DNA from: an uncultured Collinsella sp.
GTDB taxonomy: Bacteria > Actinomycetota > Coriobacteriia > Coriobacteriales > Coriobacteriaceae
Length of the DNA: 31,903 nucleotides
NCBI GenBank assembly: GCA_934630855.1
Contig: CAKTWW010000023.1
Location: 1 to 31,903 of the forward strand
Reading direction: 5' to 3'
Shown: positions 22,858 to 31,823 of the stretch, in pieces
How positions within the stretch are numbered: the stretch's first letter is position 1
Layout of the letters: the number at the start of each line of letters is the position of its first letter
Translations under genes and position numbers: made by a program
Notes under the pieces: generated by a model
Seen by the model: the letters and a program-made list of their open reading frames with translations, nothing else
Told to the model about the DNA's origin: nothing
The model's database searches: none

Positions 22858-24201
22858 ATGAGCGAACCCCTGCGCACCGTGAACGTCGGCCTGATCGGTC
22901 TGGGAACCGTCGGCGGCGGCGTGGCTCGTCTGATCAAGAGCCACCACGATGAGTACCTGGCCGCCTACGGCATCGACCTTAAGCTGACCCGCGCCTGCGC
23001 GCTTGCCTGGGAGCAGGCCGAAGCCGCCGGTATTGAGCGCGAGGCCTTTACGAGCGACTGGCACGATGTCGTCACCGACCCCGCCGTCGACATCGTCGTC
23101 GAGCTGATCGGCGGCGAGCACCCCGCGACCGAGATCTTCACCACCGCGTTTGAGAACGGCAAGCATGTCGTCTCCGCTAACAAGGCCCTGCTGGGCCGCC
23201 ATGTCGAGACGCTCGCCGAGAAGGCGCGTGAGTGCGGCGTGCAGATCAAATGTGAGGCCAGCTGCGGCGGCGGTATCCCCATCGTCAGCACGCTCGAGCA
23301 CGACCTGGTGGGCAACAAGATCCTGACCATCGCCGGCATCCTCAACGGCACCACCAACTACATCCTGTCGCGCATGGACGCCGAGGGCGCCGATTACGCC
23401 GACGTGCTCGCCGACGCCCAGGCCAAGGGCTACGCCGAGGCCGATCCGTCCGCCGACGTCGACGGTTTCGACGCCGCCAGCAAGACGGCTATCCTCGCTT
23501 CCATCGGCTTTGGCACCCGCGTGACCACCGACGACGTCTACCAGCAGGGCATCCGCACCATCGGCGCCGAGGACATCGCCCAGGCCCGCGAGCTCGGCTA
23601 CACCATTAAGCTGCTGGGCATCGCCCGCAACACCGATGCCGGCGTCGACGTCCGCGTGCACCCCACGCTGATCCCCGCCGACCACATGCTCGCCAAGGTC
23701 AACGGCGCCATGAACGCCGTCTACGTGGTGGGCGACGCTGTGGGCGAGACCATGTTCTACGGTGCCGGCGCAGGCTCCTTCCCCACCGCGAGCGCCGTCG
23801 TGGGCGATATCCTGTCGCTGTCCGAGCAGATCAGCCGAGGCGTGGCACCGCTGCCCGAGATTGAGCCCTATGGCCACAACCTCGCCTTTAAGCCCATGGA
23901 CGAGCTCCAGACCAAGTACTATGTGCGCCTGAAGGTTGCCGACCGCGTGGGCGCCCTGTCCGAAACGGTCGATATCTTCGCCAAGCACAACATCTCGATC
24001 TCGCTCATCAATCAGGTCGAGGATGGCAAGTCGGGCGTCACCGACACCTGCTCGGTCATCTTCCTGACGCACCGCGCGCTCGAGAAGGACATCCAGGCTG
24101 CCGCCGCCGAGCTTGCAGGCGTCGACTGCGTGGCAGAGGTCGCCAACGTCCTGCGTATTGAGGACGTCGAGGCCTGGACCGAAGGCGTCATGGCCAACTA
24201 A
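22858..24201 (+). CDS. hom: Homoserine dehydrogenase
   Basis: Reduces aspartate-4-semialdehyde to homoserine in threonine and methionine synthesis. The 447-residue protein has an N-terminal NAD(P) fold (GLIGLGTVGGGVARLI), VELIGGEHPA, SANKALL, then the catalytic GILNGTTNYILSRM and EADPSADVDGFDAASKTAILAS. A C-terminal ACT domain (YYVRLKVADRVGALSETVDI onward) is the usual site of threonine feedback control. Length is typical of monofunctional enzymes with ACT. ATG 22858 has AAGGAG six bases upstream. A strong terminator follows, so it appears monocistronic; thrB and thrC are not in the window. Confidence 0.97.
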   Translation: MSEPLRTVNVGLIGLGTVGGGVARLIKSHHDEYLAAYGIDLKLTRACALAWEQAEAAGIEREAFTSDWHDVVTDPAVDIVVELIGGEHPATEIFTTAFENGKHVVSANKALLGRHVETLAEKARECGVQIKCEASCGGGIPIVSTLEHDLVGNKILTIAGILNGTTNYILSRMDAEGADYADVLADAQAKGYAEADPSADVDGFDAASKTAILASIGFGTRVTTDDVYQQGIRTIGAEDIAQARELGYTIKLLGIARNTDAGVDVRVHPTLIPADHMLAKVNGAMNAVYVVGDAVGETMFYGAGAGSFPTASAVVGDILSLSEQISRGVAPLPEIEPYGHNLAFKPMDELQTKYYVRLKVADRVGALSETVDIFAKHNISISLINQVEDGKSGVTDTCSVIFLTHRALEKDIQAAAAELAGVDCVAEVANVLRIEDVEAWTEGVMAN

Positions 24202-24233
24202 TCCGGTCTTCGCCATACGGCATATATGTTGAG

Positions 24234-24267
24234 GGGCTCCCGTCCGGTCTTGGACGGGAGCCCTTTT
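24234..24267 (+). terminator. Terminator of hom
   Basis: GGCTCCCGTCC (24235-24245) pairs perfectly with GGACGGGAGCC (24252-24262), followed by CTTTT, 33 bases after the hom stop. Confidence 0.9.
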
Positions 24268-24321
24268 GTTTGCTCTCGGGGCGCATTGGCGTGGCTTACG
24301 TTTGAGCAACTCGACCGCTCA

Positions 24322-24352
24322 TTGACAACCGGGGGTACCGTTCACCGATAAG
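24322..24352 (+). promoter_or_regulatory. Candidate promoter of the BaiA-like dehydrogenase
   Basis: A perfect -35 TTGACA (24322-24327) is followed after 18-19 bases by CGATAAG (24346-24352) as a modest -10, about 72 bases before the start codon. Confidence 0.4.
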
Positions 24353-24423
24353 CGAACGTGCTCGTTTTGGGCCGCCACTATGCTGTGCTGCGTATGTCCG
24401 CACCCCCGAAGAATGGAGGCACC

Positions 24424-25173
24424 ATGTTGCTCGAAGGTAAGAAAGCAATCATCACCGGAGGCACGCGCGGTATCGGCTATGCCATCGCCTGCCGTTTTAT
24501 TGAGGAAGGCGCTGCCGTCACCGTCTTTGGCTCTCGCCAGGAGACCGCCGACGCCGCTGTTGAGAAGCTGACTGCAGCCTATCCCGAGGCCAAGGTCTGG
24601 GGCCGTTCCTGCGACCTCACCTCGCTCGAGGCCGTAACCGAGGCCTTTACCCAGGCAGCTGCAGACATGGGCGGCCTGGACACGGTCGTCAACAACGCTG
24701 GCATCTCCCAGAGCACCCCGCTGCTCAACTACACCGCCGAGGAGTTCGCCAAGGTTATGAACCTCAACGTGACCGCCGTCTTTAACGGCCACCATGCCGC
24801 TGCCAAGATCATGACCGAGGCCGGCCATGGCGGCACCATCACCACTACGACCTCGATGGTCGCCAAGTATGGTCAGCCCTCCGGCGTCGGCTACCCCACG
24901 TCCAAGTTCGCCGTCAACGGCATGGTCCAGTCGCTCTCGCGCGAGCTCGCCCCCAAGGGCATTCGCGTCAACGCCGTCGCACCCGGCGTGACCAGGACCG
25001 ACATGGTTGCCGCCCTGCCCGACGAGGTCATCAAGCCGCTCGTCGCCACCATCCCGCTTGGCCGCATGGGCGAGCCCGAGGACGTCGCCAACGCCTTCGT
25101 CTTCCTGGCAAGCGACATGTCCTCCTACGTTACCGGCGCCGTGCTCCCCGTCGACGGAGCCGCCCGCTCCTAA
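24424..25173 (+). CDS. Short-chain dehydrogenase/reductase, BaiA-like (possible hydroxysteroid dehydrogenase)
   Basis: A classical 249-residue SDR. The cofactor fold reads AIITGGTRGIGYAIA, followed by CDLTS and NNAGISQS. The catalytic residues are Ser144, Tyr157 and Lys161 in SGVGYPTSKFAV; NAVAPGVTRTDM and a C-terminal VDGAARS complete the fold. From memory, bile-acid 3-alpha-hydroxysteroid dehydrogenase BaiA has the same length, the same active-site numbering and very similar stretches (ITGGTRGIG, VFNG, SGVGYP.SK, VDGA.R). A general 3-oxoacyl reductase role (FabG-like) is the alternative. ATG 24424 has GGAGG four bases ahead; the open frame extends 22 codons further up. Confidence 0.85.
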   Translation: MLLEGKKAIITGGTRGIGYAIACRFIEEGAAVTVFGSRQETADAAVEKLTAAYPEAKVWGRSCDLTSLEAVTEAFTQAAADMGGLDTVVNNAGISQSTPLLNYTAEEFAKVMNLNVTAVFNGHHAAAKIMTEAGHGGTITTTTSMVAKYGQPSGVGYPTSKFAVNGMVQSLSRELAPKGIRVNAVAPGVTRTDMVAALPDEVIKPLVATIPLGRMGEPEDVANAFVFLASDMSSYVTGAVLPVDGAARS

Positions 25174-25215
25174 AGGTCGCAAGCCACGGTTTCTGACCTC
25201 AACAAAGTTCAACGC

Positions 25216-25265
25216 AAAAGGCGCACTGTCTGCGGTCGATGCAGGCAGCGCGCCTTCTTTTATTT
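25216..25265. terminator. Probable bidirectional terminator
   Basis: AAGGCGCaCTGtCTGC pairs with GCAGgCAGcGCGCCTT, with T-rich flanks on both strands (CTTCTTTTATTT on plus, CCTTTTGCG on minus). It lies between the convergent dehydrogenase and antiporter genes. Confidence 0.7.
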
Positions 25266-25294
25266 GGACGGAAACCGTATCCCAGTATTCCTTG

Positions 25295-26857
25295 CTACCT
25301 GCCGTCGTCGTCCTCGGCTTCTTCTCTTGCGTAGAGTTCAAGCATGCGACGGCGGTATTCGCGCACGGCGAGCTTGGCGCGCTCCAGGCGGCGGCGTTCG
25401 CGCGGGGTGAGCTTGGACGGGTCGATCTCGTCGCCATAGGTCTTCTCGGCCAGCAAATGGGCAGCGTCAACAATACGGGCATCGATGCGCTCGCTCGCCG
25501 CTTCGACCGAGAGGCGGTCGGCAATGGAATCAATCGTAGGCATGCCGTCGAGAGTGCGCCCGTGGCCATGCGAGGTCAGCAGTTCGTGCTCGCGTGCGAG
25601 CAGGCTCGCCAGGTCGTGATGGGCGCGCAGAATATCGAGCGCGTCGGAAGGATGCTCGGCAACTTCTGCCACGGCGGCAACCGGCGCGGCGTCGACCACG
25701 TGATAGAAGAGCTGGGCGAGCAGCGGCATCAAAAACACCGTGATGGCACCGGCGGCAACCATGACCGACGCGATATCTTGCGACAGCGCGCCGGCGTTGA
25801 CGGCCACGCTCGTCACGGCAACGATGATCGGAAGCGCCGTGGTGCAGTACAGGGCCACGGTAATGCGGCCATACGCCGAGACATCGCGCGTCTCGGGACA
25901 GATGCTCATAGAAACAAGAATGGGCACGGCGCGAATAATCAGCAGCGCCACAATAAAGCCCACGAGCAGCCCGGGGCGCGATGCGACGGCCGTCAGGTCG
26001 ATCTTTGCGCCCGATACGGTAAAGAACACGGGGATCAAAAAGCCGTAGGCCAGGCCATCGAGCTTAGTCTCGAGCGTGTGATTGCCCTCGGGGATGATAT
26101 AGCGCAGGACAAAGCCGGCGGCAAAGGAGCCCAACACGATGTCGAGATCGAAGATGGCCGAGAACGCCACGAGCGTGACCAGGATGAGCACCGTCAAGCG
26201 CACGAAGGTCTGCGAGGTGGTATCGGCGCGCTCCTCGACAAATGCAAAGAAGCGGCTGCCGACGCGCTTGGAGCGGCTCGGAACCACGGCCAGCAACACG
26301 CAGACCACCGCAAACAGGCCCAGAATCACGAGCGTCTGAATGCCGGTTCGTGCAGAAAGCAGCACCGACATAGCGAGCACGGGGCCAAGCTCGCCCCAGG
26401 TGCCGTACGCGAGAATCGAATCGCCCACACGCGTGCCGGTGAGCGAGCGTTCGCGCATGATGGGCACGAGCGTGCCGAGTGCCGTCGAGGTAAGCGCGAG
26501 CGTCACGGCGATACCGTCGAAATGACTGACCGAGAACCACGGCGCAAAGCGTACGGCAAGCCAGGCGATGCCAAACGTGACGACCCACGTCGCCATGCCG
26601 TAGCGTCCTTCGACGCCTGTAATGTTCTTGGGGTCGATCTCAAAACCGGCGAGCAGGAACAAAAAGGCCAAGCCGAGCTCGGACACGAGCGAGACCTCGG
26701 CGTCCACATGGATGACGCCGAGCATATGCGGGCCTAGCACCGCGCCGAACACGAGCAAAAAGACCGTCTCGGGAACGGGCTTTCCAGGAATCGTCGAGGC
26801 GATAAAGGGGCTTGCGAAGGCCACGAGCGCGATGATGGCGAGCGAAACGAATGCCAT
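25295..26857 (-). CDS. CPA2-type cation/proton antiporter
   Basis: A 520-residue membrane protein with about twelve hydrophobic helices (residues 1-395) and a hydrophilic, charged C-terminal tail of about 120 residues. Family clues are VFLLVFGAVLGPHML, ELGLAFLFLLAGFEID, ALTSTALGTLVPIMRE, DIVLGSFAAGFVLRYI and FLIPVFFTVSGAKID, as in KefB-type and other Na+(K+)/H+ exchangers. No TrkA/RCK domain is visible, so regulation would differ from Kef channels. The tail is rich in Arg and Glu, probably helical. ATG 26857 has AGAAAGG upstream. It is convergent with the dehydrogenase and divergent from purL. Confidence 0.87.
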   Translation of the reverse strand: MAFVSLAIIALVAFASPFIASTIPGKPVPETVFLLVFGAVLGPHMLGVIHVDAEVSLVSELGLAFLFLLAGFEIDPKNITGVEGRYGMATWVVTFGIAWLAVRFAPWFSVSHFDGIAVTLALTSTALGTLVPIMRERSLTGTRVGDSILAYGTWGELGPVLAMSVLLSARTGIQTLVILGLFAVVCVLLAVVPSRSKRVGSRFFAFVEERADTTSQTFVRLTVLILVTLVAFSAIFDLDIVLGSFAAGFVLRYIIPEGNHTLETKLDGLAYGFLIPVFFTVSGAKIDLTAVASRPGLLVGFIVALLIIRAVPILVSMSICPETRDVSAYGRITVALYCTTALPIIVAVTSVAVNAGALSQDIASVMVAAGAITVFLMPLLAQLFYHVVDAAPVAAVAEVAEHPSDALDILRAHHDLASLLAREHELLTSHGHGRTLDGMPTIDSIADRLSVEAASERIDARIVDAAHLLAEKTYGDEIDPSKLTPRERRRLERAKLAVREYRRRMLELYAREEAEDDDGR

Positions 26858-27041
26858 GTGATGCCTTTCTCTTGTTTGGGCTTCACTGTAGCACCCTCGC
26901 CGTCCTCAACGCGTCGCGAGCTGTCGTATCATAGTGACGTTTACAAACATGTGGCTCAAGGCGACCGCGAGGCTTGCCCCGCAAACCGACCGCTGCCGCA
27001 TACCGTACCGTACGCCCAACCGATCAGGAAGGCAGGAACCA

Positions 27042-30000
27042 ATGGTCTCTCGTATCTACGTGGAGAAGAAACCCGGGTTCGACGTCGAGGCTCAGCAGCT
27101 CAAGGGCGAGCTGACCGAGATTCTCGGCATTCAGGGCATCGAGGCTCTGAGGATCATCAACCGCTACGACGTCGAGGGCATCGACGAGGAGCTCTTCCGC
27201 TCCTGCGTCCCGACCGTCTTTAGCGAGCCCCAGGTCGATGTGACCTATGACGAGCTCCCCGCAAGCGATGGCGCCGTCTTTGCCGTCGAATTCCTGCCTG
27301 GCCAATTTGACCAGCGCGCCGACTCCGCCAGCGAGTGCGCGCAGCTCATCAGCCAGGGCGAGCGCCCCGCCGTGCGCTCCGCCAAGGTCTATATGATCTC
27401 GGGCGACTTGGACGAGGCTGCCGTCGAGGCCATCGAGCACTACGTGGTGAACCCCGTCGAGGCCCGCATCGCCTCGCTCGATCTGCCCGAGACGCTGCAC
27501 ATGGAGACCCCCGAGCCCCAGCCCGTCGAGGTGCTCGACGGCTTCCGCGAGCTCGATGAGGCCGGCCTCGCCGCCTTTATCACCGAGCGCGGCCTTGCCA
27601 TGGACGAGGCGGACATCGCCTTCTGCCAGCAGTACTTCCGCGATGAGGATCGCGACCCCACCATCACCGAGATCCGCGTGATCGACACCTACTGGTCCGA
27701 TCACTGCCGCCACACCACCTTCGGCACCGTCCTGGACGACGTGACGATCGATGACGCCGTGGTGCAGCAGGCCTTCGACCGCTATATGGAGATGCGTCAC
27801 GAGCTCGGTCGCGACGCCAAGCCCGTCTGTCTTATGGACATGGGCACCATCGGCGCCAAGTACCTTAAGAAGACCGGCGTCATGACCGATGTCGACGAGT
27901 CCGAGGAGATCAACGCCTGCACCGTCAAGGTGAAGGTCGACGTCGACGGCGAGGACCAGGACTGGCTGTTCCTGTTTAAGAACGAGACCCACAACCACCC
28001 GACCGAGATCGAGCCCTTCGGCGGTGCCGCCACCTGCGTGGGCGGCGCCATCCGCGACCCGCTCTCGGGCCGCAGCTATGTGTACCAGGCCATGCGCGTC
28101 ACCGGCGCCGGCGACCCCACCGTCCCCGTTTCTGAGACGCTCGAGGGCAAGCTGCCGCAGCGCAAGCTCGTGACCACCGCTGCCGCCGGCTACTCCAGCT
28201 ATGGCAACCAGATCGGCCTTGCCACCGGACAGGTCAACGAGCTCTATCACCCCGGCTACGTGGCCAAGCGCATGGAGGTCGGTGCCGTCGTGGGCGCTAC
28301 CCCGGCAAGCCACGTGCGCCGCGAGTGCCCCGCCCCCACCGATAAGATTATCCTGCTGGGCGGCCGTACCGGCCGTGACGGCATCGGCGGTGCCACCGGC
28401 TCCTCCAAGACCCAGAACACCGAGTCCATCGAGACCTCGGGCGCTGAGGTCCAGAAGGGCAACGCCCCGGTCGAGCGCAAGCTGCAGCGTCTGTTCCGCC
28501 GCGGCGATGCCTGCCGCCTGATTAAGCGCTGCAACGACTTTGGCGCCGGCGGCGTCTCGGTCGCCGTGGGCGAGCTTGCCGACGGCCTGTATGTCGACCT
28601 GGACACCGTGACCAAGAAGTACGACGGCCTGGACGGCACCGAGCTCGCCATCTCCGAGTCCCAAGAGCGTATGGCCTGCGCCGTCGCCGACGGTGACGTC
28701 GAGGAGTTCATGGGCTACGCCGCCGAGGAGAACCTCGAGGCAACCGTTATCGCCGAGGTTACCGCCGAGCCGCGCATGCGCATGGCCTGGAACGGTGTCG
28801 CTATCGTCGACCTGTCCCGCGAGTTCCTCAACTCCAACGGAGCGCCTAAGCACCAGGTCGCCCACGTCTGCGCACGCAGCGTGTGGCAGCCCAGCTGGGC
28901 CGGCACCACGCTTGCCGAGCGCATGACCTCGCTCGTCACCGATCTCAATGTCGCCTCCAACAAGGGCCTTTCCGAGCGCTTCGACTCCACCATCGGCGCC
29001 GCAACCGTGCTCATGCCCTTTGGCGGCAAGACGCAGCTCACCCCGAGCTCGGCCATGGTCGCCAAGTTCCCTGTGGACGGCGAGACCACCACGGCGAGCG
29101 CCATGGCATGGGGTTTCAACCCCTACCTGATGGAAGCCGACCAGTTTGCGGGCGCCTACCTGTCCGTGGTCGAGTCCATCGCCAAGCTCGTGGCCGCCGG
29201 CTTTGAGCACAAGCGCGCCTACCTCTCCTTCCAGGAGTACTTCGAGCGCCTGCGTACCGAGGCCGAGCGCTGGGGCAAGCCCATGGCAGCGGTGCTCGGC
29301 GCCCTCATGGCCCAGGTCGACCTGGGTGCCGGCGCCATCGGCGGCAAGGATTCCATGAGCGGCTCGTTTGAGGATGAGGCCGGCGAGCTCAACGTCCCGC
29401 CGACCCTGATCAGCTTCGCTGTCGCCGTGGGCCGCGCAGCCCGCGCCGTCTCCCCCGAGTTCAAGGGCCTCACGCACCGCGTCGTCCGCATCGCCCCCGC
29501 CACCTACGGCGAGGACTACCGCCCCGACGCTCAGCAGCTGCTCGCAGCGTTTGACGCCGTCGAGGCGCTCACCGCTACCGGTGACGCCCTGGCCATCTCC
29601 ACGCCCGGCTACGGCTGCGGCGCCGAGAGCCTCTTTAAGATGTGCGTCGGTAACCAGATCGGCATCGAGCTTGCCGAGGACGTGGACGTGGAGAGCCTCT
29701 TCACCCCGCTCTACGGCAGTTTTATCGTCGAGCTCGCCGAGGACGCCGAGCTGCCCGAGGTCGCCGACGGCGTTGTCGTCGAGCCCCTCGGCACCACCGT
29801 CGAGGGCTATGTCATCGACACCGGCTCCGAGGTCATCGAGCTCTCTGAGCTCCAGGAGGCCTGGGAGAGCGGCATCGAGGGCGTCTTTGCCTACCGCAGC
29901 GCCGGCGAGACTGCCGAGGTCGAGACCATCGACTTCCGCGCCAAGGATATCCATGTGTACGGTGGCGCCAAGATCGCCCGCCCGCGCGTGGTCATCCCCG

Positions 30001-30788
30001 TGTTCCCTGGCAACAACTGCGAGTACGACAGCGCCCGTGCATTCCGCGCCGCCGGTGCCGAGGCCGACACCTTCGTGATCAACAACCTCACGCCCGAGGC
30101 CGTCGCCGAGAGCACCCATGAGCTTGCCCGCCGCATCCGTGCAAGCCAGATCGTCATGATTCCCGGCGGCTTCTCGGGCGGCGATGAGCCCGACGGCTCC
30201 GCCAAGTTCATCACGGCGTTCTTCCGCGCTCCCGAGGTCACCGAGGCCGTCCGCGACTTGCTCAAGGCCCGCGATGGCCTGATGCTGGGCATCTGCAACG
30301 GCTTCCAGGCCCTGATCAAGCTCGGTCTGGTGCCCTACGGTGACATCGTCGACGCCACGCCCGATGCGCCCACGCTGACGTTCAACACCATCGGCCGCCA
30401 CCAGAGCCGTCTGGTGCGCACCCGCATCTCGTCCAACCTGTCCCCGTGGCTGACGCAGTGCAGCCTGGACGACCCCTACACTGTCGCCATCAGCCACGGC
30501 GAGGGTCGCTTTGTCGCCAATGACGAGGTGCTCGCGCAGCTCATCGCCAACGGCCAGGTCGCCACGCAGTACGTGGGCGAGGACGGTAAGCCCAGCATGG
30601 ACCTCTCCGTCAACCCCAACGGCTCCGCGCTTGCCATCGAGGGCATCACGAGCCCCGACGGCCGCGTCCTGGGCAAAATGGGCCATGCCGAGCGCCGCGG
30701 TGACAACCTGTACCGCAACGTGCCTGAGCATGTCCCCGGCGATAAGTTCATGCCGATCTTTGAGAGCGGCGTAGCCTACTTCGCCTAA
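27042..30788 (+). CDS. purL: Phosphoribosylformylglycinamidine synthase (single-chain)
   Basis: Uses ATP and glutamine to convert FGAR to FGAM, step four of purine synthesis. The 1248-residue chain joins the PurS-like N-terminus (RIYVEKKPGFDVEAQQLKGE), the linker region (DTYWSDHCRHTTF), two AIRS-type halves (FKNETHNHPTEIEPFGGAATCVGG; IGGKDSMSG) and a C-terminal class I glutaminase with Cys1085 in LGICNGFQAL and His1152 in SHGEGRF. The sequence style matches the long clade found in Clostridia and bifidobacteria rather than the three-part PurSQL. I start at ATG 27042 (AGGAA upstream), 36 codons inside the open frame. A -10-like TATCAT lies at 26927 but no good -35 is visible. No other pur gene is in the window. 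Confidence 0.96.
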   Translation: MVSRIYVEKKPGFDVEAQQLKGELTEILGIQGIEALRIINRYDVEGIDEELFRSCVPTVFSEPQVDVTYDELPASDGAVFAVEFLPGQFDQRADSASECAQLISQGERPAVRSAKVYMISGDLDEAAVEAIEHYVVNPVEARIASLDLPETLHMETPEPQPVEVLDGFRELDEAGLAAFITERGLAMDEADIAFCQQYFRDEDRDPTITEIRVIDTYWSDHCRHTTFGTVLDDVTIDDAVVQQAFDRYMEMRHELGRDAKPVCLMDMGTIGAKYLKKTGVMTDVDESEEINACTVKVKVDVDGEDQDWLFLFKNETHNHPTEIEPFGGAATCVGGAIRDPLSGRSYVYQAMRVTGAGDPTVPVSETLEGKLPQRKLVTTAAAGYSSYGNQIGLATGQVNELYHPGYVAKRMEVGAVVGATPASHVRRECPAPTDKIILLGGRTGRDGIGGATGSSKTQNTESIETSGAEVQKGNAPVERKLQRLFRRGDACRLIKRCNDFGAGGVSVAVGELADGLYVDLDTVTKKYDGLDGTELAISESQERMACAVADGDVEEFMGYAAEENLEATVIAEVTAEPRMRMAWNGVAIVDLSREFLNSNGAPKHQVAHVCARSVWQPSWAGTTLAERMTSLVTDLNVASNKGLSERFDSTIGAATVLMPFGGKTQLTPSSAMVAKFPVDGETTTASAMAWGFNPYLMEADQFAGAYLSVVESIAKLVAAGFEHKRAYLSFQEYFERLRTEAERWGKPMAAVLGALMAQVDLGAGAIGGKDSMSGSFEDEAGELNVPPTLISFAVAVGRAARAVSPEFKGLTHRVVRIAPATYGEDYRPDAQQLLAAFDAVEALTATGDALAISTPGYGCGAESLFKMCVGNQIGIELAEDVDVESLFTPLYGSFIVELAEDAELPEVADGVVVEPLGTTVEGYVIDTGSEVIELSELQEAWESGIEGVFAYRSAGETAEVETIDFRAKDIHVYGGAKIARPRVVIPVFPGNNCEYDSARAFRAAGAEADTFVINNLTPEAVAESTHELARRIRASQIVMIPGGFSGGDEPDGSAKFITAFFRAPEVTEAVRDLLKARDGLMLGICNGFQALIKLGLVPYGDIVDATPDAPTLTFNTIGRHQSRLVRTRISSNLSPWLTQCSLDDPYTVAISHGEGRFVANDEVLAQLIANGQVATQYVGEDGKPSMDLSVNPNGSALAIEGITSPDGRVLGKMGHAERRGDNLYRNVPEHVPGDKFMPIFESGVAYFA

Positions 30789-30803
30789 ACCTTTCCCATC
30801 GGG

Positions 30804-30862
30804 TACAATCCCTTCGGGTAACAACACCCGCCACCGGCACTCCCAGTGGCGGGTTCTTTTTT
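30804..30862 (+). promoter_or_regulatory. TACAAT box followed by a terminator hairpin ahead of the EamA gene
   Basis: TACAAT (30804-30809) is a good -10 without a clear -35. Seventeen bases later ACCCGCCAC (30826-30834) pairs with GTGGCGGGT (30846-30854), followed by TTCTTTTTT to 30862. The hairpin can end purL transcription. Only 25 bases separate the U tract from the EamA start codon, so EamA transcription must read through or start upstream of this hairpin. Confidence 0.6.
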
Positions 30863-30887
30863 GCTTCGCGCATGTAGGAAGGACACC

Positions 30888-31823
30888 ATGGAAAGCCGCA
30901 AGCCATATCTCGCCACCCTGCCCGGACTCATCCTGGGCTGCCTCGTATGCTGCGCGCTCTGGGGGTCGGCTTTTCCCTGCATCAAGATCGGCTACGCGCT
31001 CTTTGGCATCCCGGCACACGATAGCGCCTCGCAGCTGTTCTTCGCGGGCCTGCGCTTCACCCTTGCCGGCGCGCTGGTCATTGTTGGTATGGGCGCGGCC
31101 CAGCGCCGTCCGCTCGTTCCGCAGGCGCGCGACATCAAACCTATCCTCACGCTGTCGCTCTTCCAGACCATCGGCCAGTACTTCTTTTTCTACCTCGGTC
31201 TCTCCCGTGCAAGCGCCATGTCGAGCTCCATCATCGAGGCCAGCGCCAACTTCTTGGCCATCCTCTTTGCCGCCCTGGCATTCCGCACTGAAAAGCTCGA
31301 TGCGGCCAAGGTGCTCGGTTGCGTGTTGGGCTTTGCCGGTGTTGCGCTCGTCAACCTTTCGGGCGCGGACGGCACCTTTGGCTTTACGCTCGACGGCGAG
31401 GGCTTTATCCTGGTCTCCACCGTCGCGGGCGCCCTTTCGACCTGCTTGATCGGCATCTTCTCGCGCGAGCACGACGGCGTCCTGCTTGCCGGCTGGCAGT
31501 TCTTGGTCGGCGGCCTCGTCCTCACCGCTATCGGCTTTTTGATGGGCGGCGTGCTCTCCCCCACGGCAATCGCCCCCGCCATCGCGCTCATCGTCTATAT
31601 GGCGCTTATCTCCGCGGTCGCCTACTCGCTGTGGTCGCGCCTACTTGCCGTCAACCCCGTCAGCCGCGTCTCGGTCTTTGGGTTTATGAACCCGGTCTTT
31701 GGTGTGCTGCTGAGCGCGCTGCTGCTCGGCGAGGGCGCCGGCACGAGCCCCGTTACCGTCATCGTTGCCCTGCTGCTGGTCTGCGGCGGCATCATCATCG
31801 TCAACAAACCTAAAAAAGCCTAG
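30888..31823 (+). CDS. EamA/DMT family transporter (probable metabolite exporter)
   Basis: A 311-residue protein with about ten hydrophobic helices arranged as two EamA repeats. The first repeat has CALWGSAFPCIKIGYAL and ASAMSSSIIEASANFLAILFAALAFRTEKL; the second has LISAVAYSLWSRLLAVNPVSRVSVFGFMNPVFGVLLSALLLGEG, followed by GGIIIVNKPKK. The two LxxE..-type helix 4 motifs are the usual signature. Members export amino acids, nucleosides or other metabolites; the substrate is not predictable. ATG 30888 has AGGAAGG five bases upstream; the open frame begins 14 codons earlier. It follows purL on the same strand, which weakly suggests a purine or nucleobase substrate. Confidence 0.87.
   Translation: MESRKPYLATLPGLILGCLVCCALWGSAFPCIKIGYALFGIPAHDSASQLFFAGLRFTLAGALVIVGMGAAQRRPLVPQARDIKPILTLSLFQTIGQYFFFYLGLSRASAMSSSIIEASANFLAILFAALAFRTEKLDAAKVLGCVLGFAGVALVNLSGADGTFGFTLDGEGFILVSTVAGALSTCLIGIFSREHDGVLLAGWQFLVGGLVLTAIGFLMGGVLSPTAIAPAIALIVYMALISAVAYSLWSRLLAVNPVSRVSVFGFMNPVFGVLLSALLLGEGAGTSPVTVIVALLLVCGGIIIVNKPKKA

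Noticed and set aside
27024..31472. A 1482-codon open frame antisense to purL and the EamA gene
   Set aside because: The plus strand carries two clear, complete families. The antisense frame stays open because GC-rich codons rarely give stops in that register; its Gly/Ala/Asp/His-rich composition matches no family.
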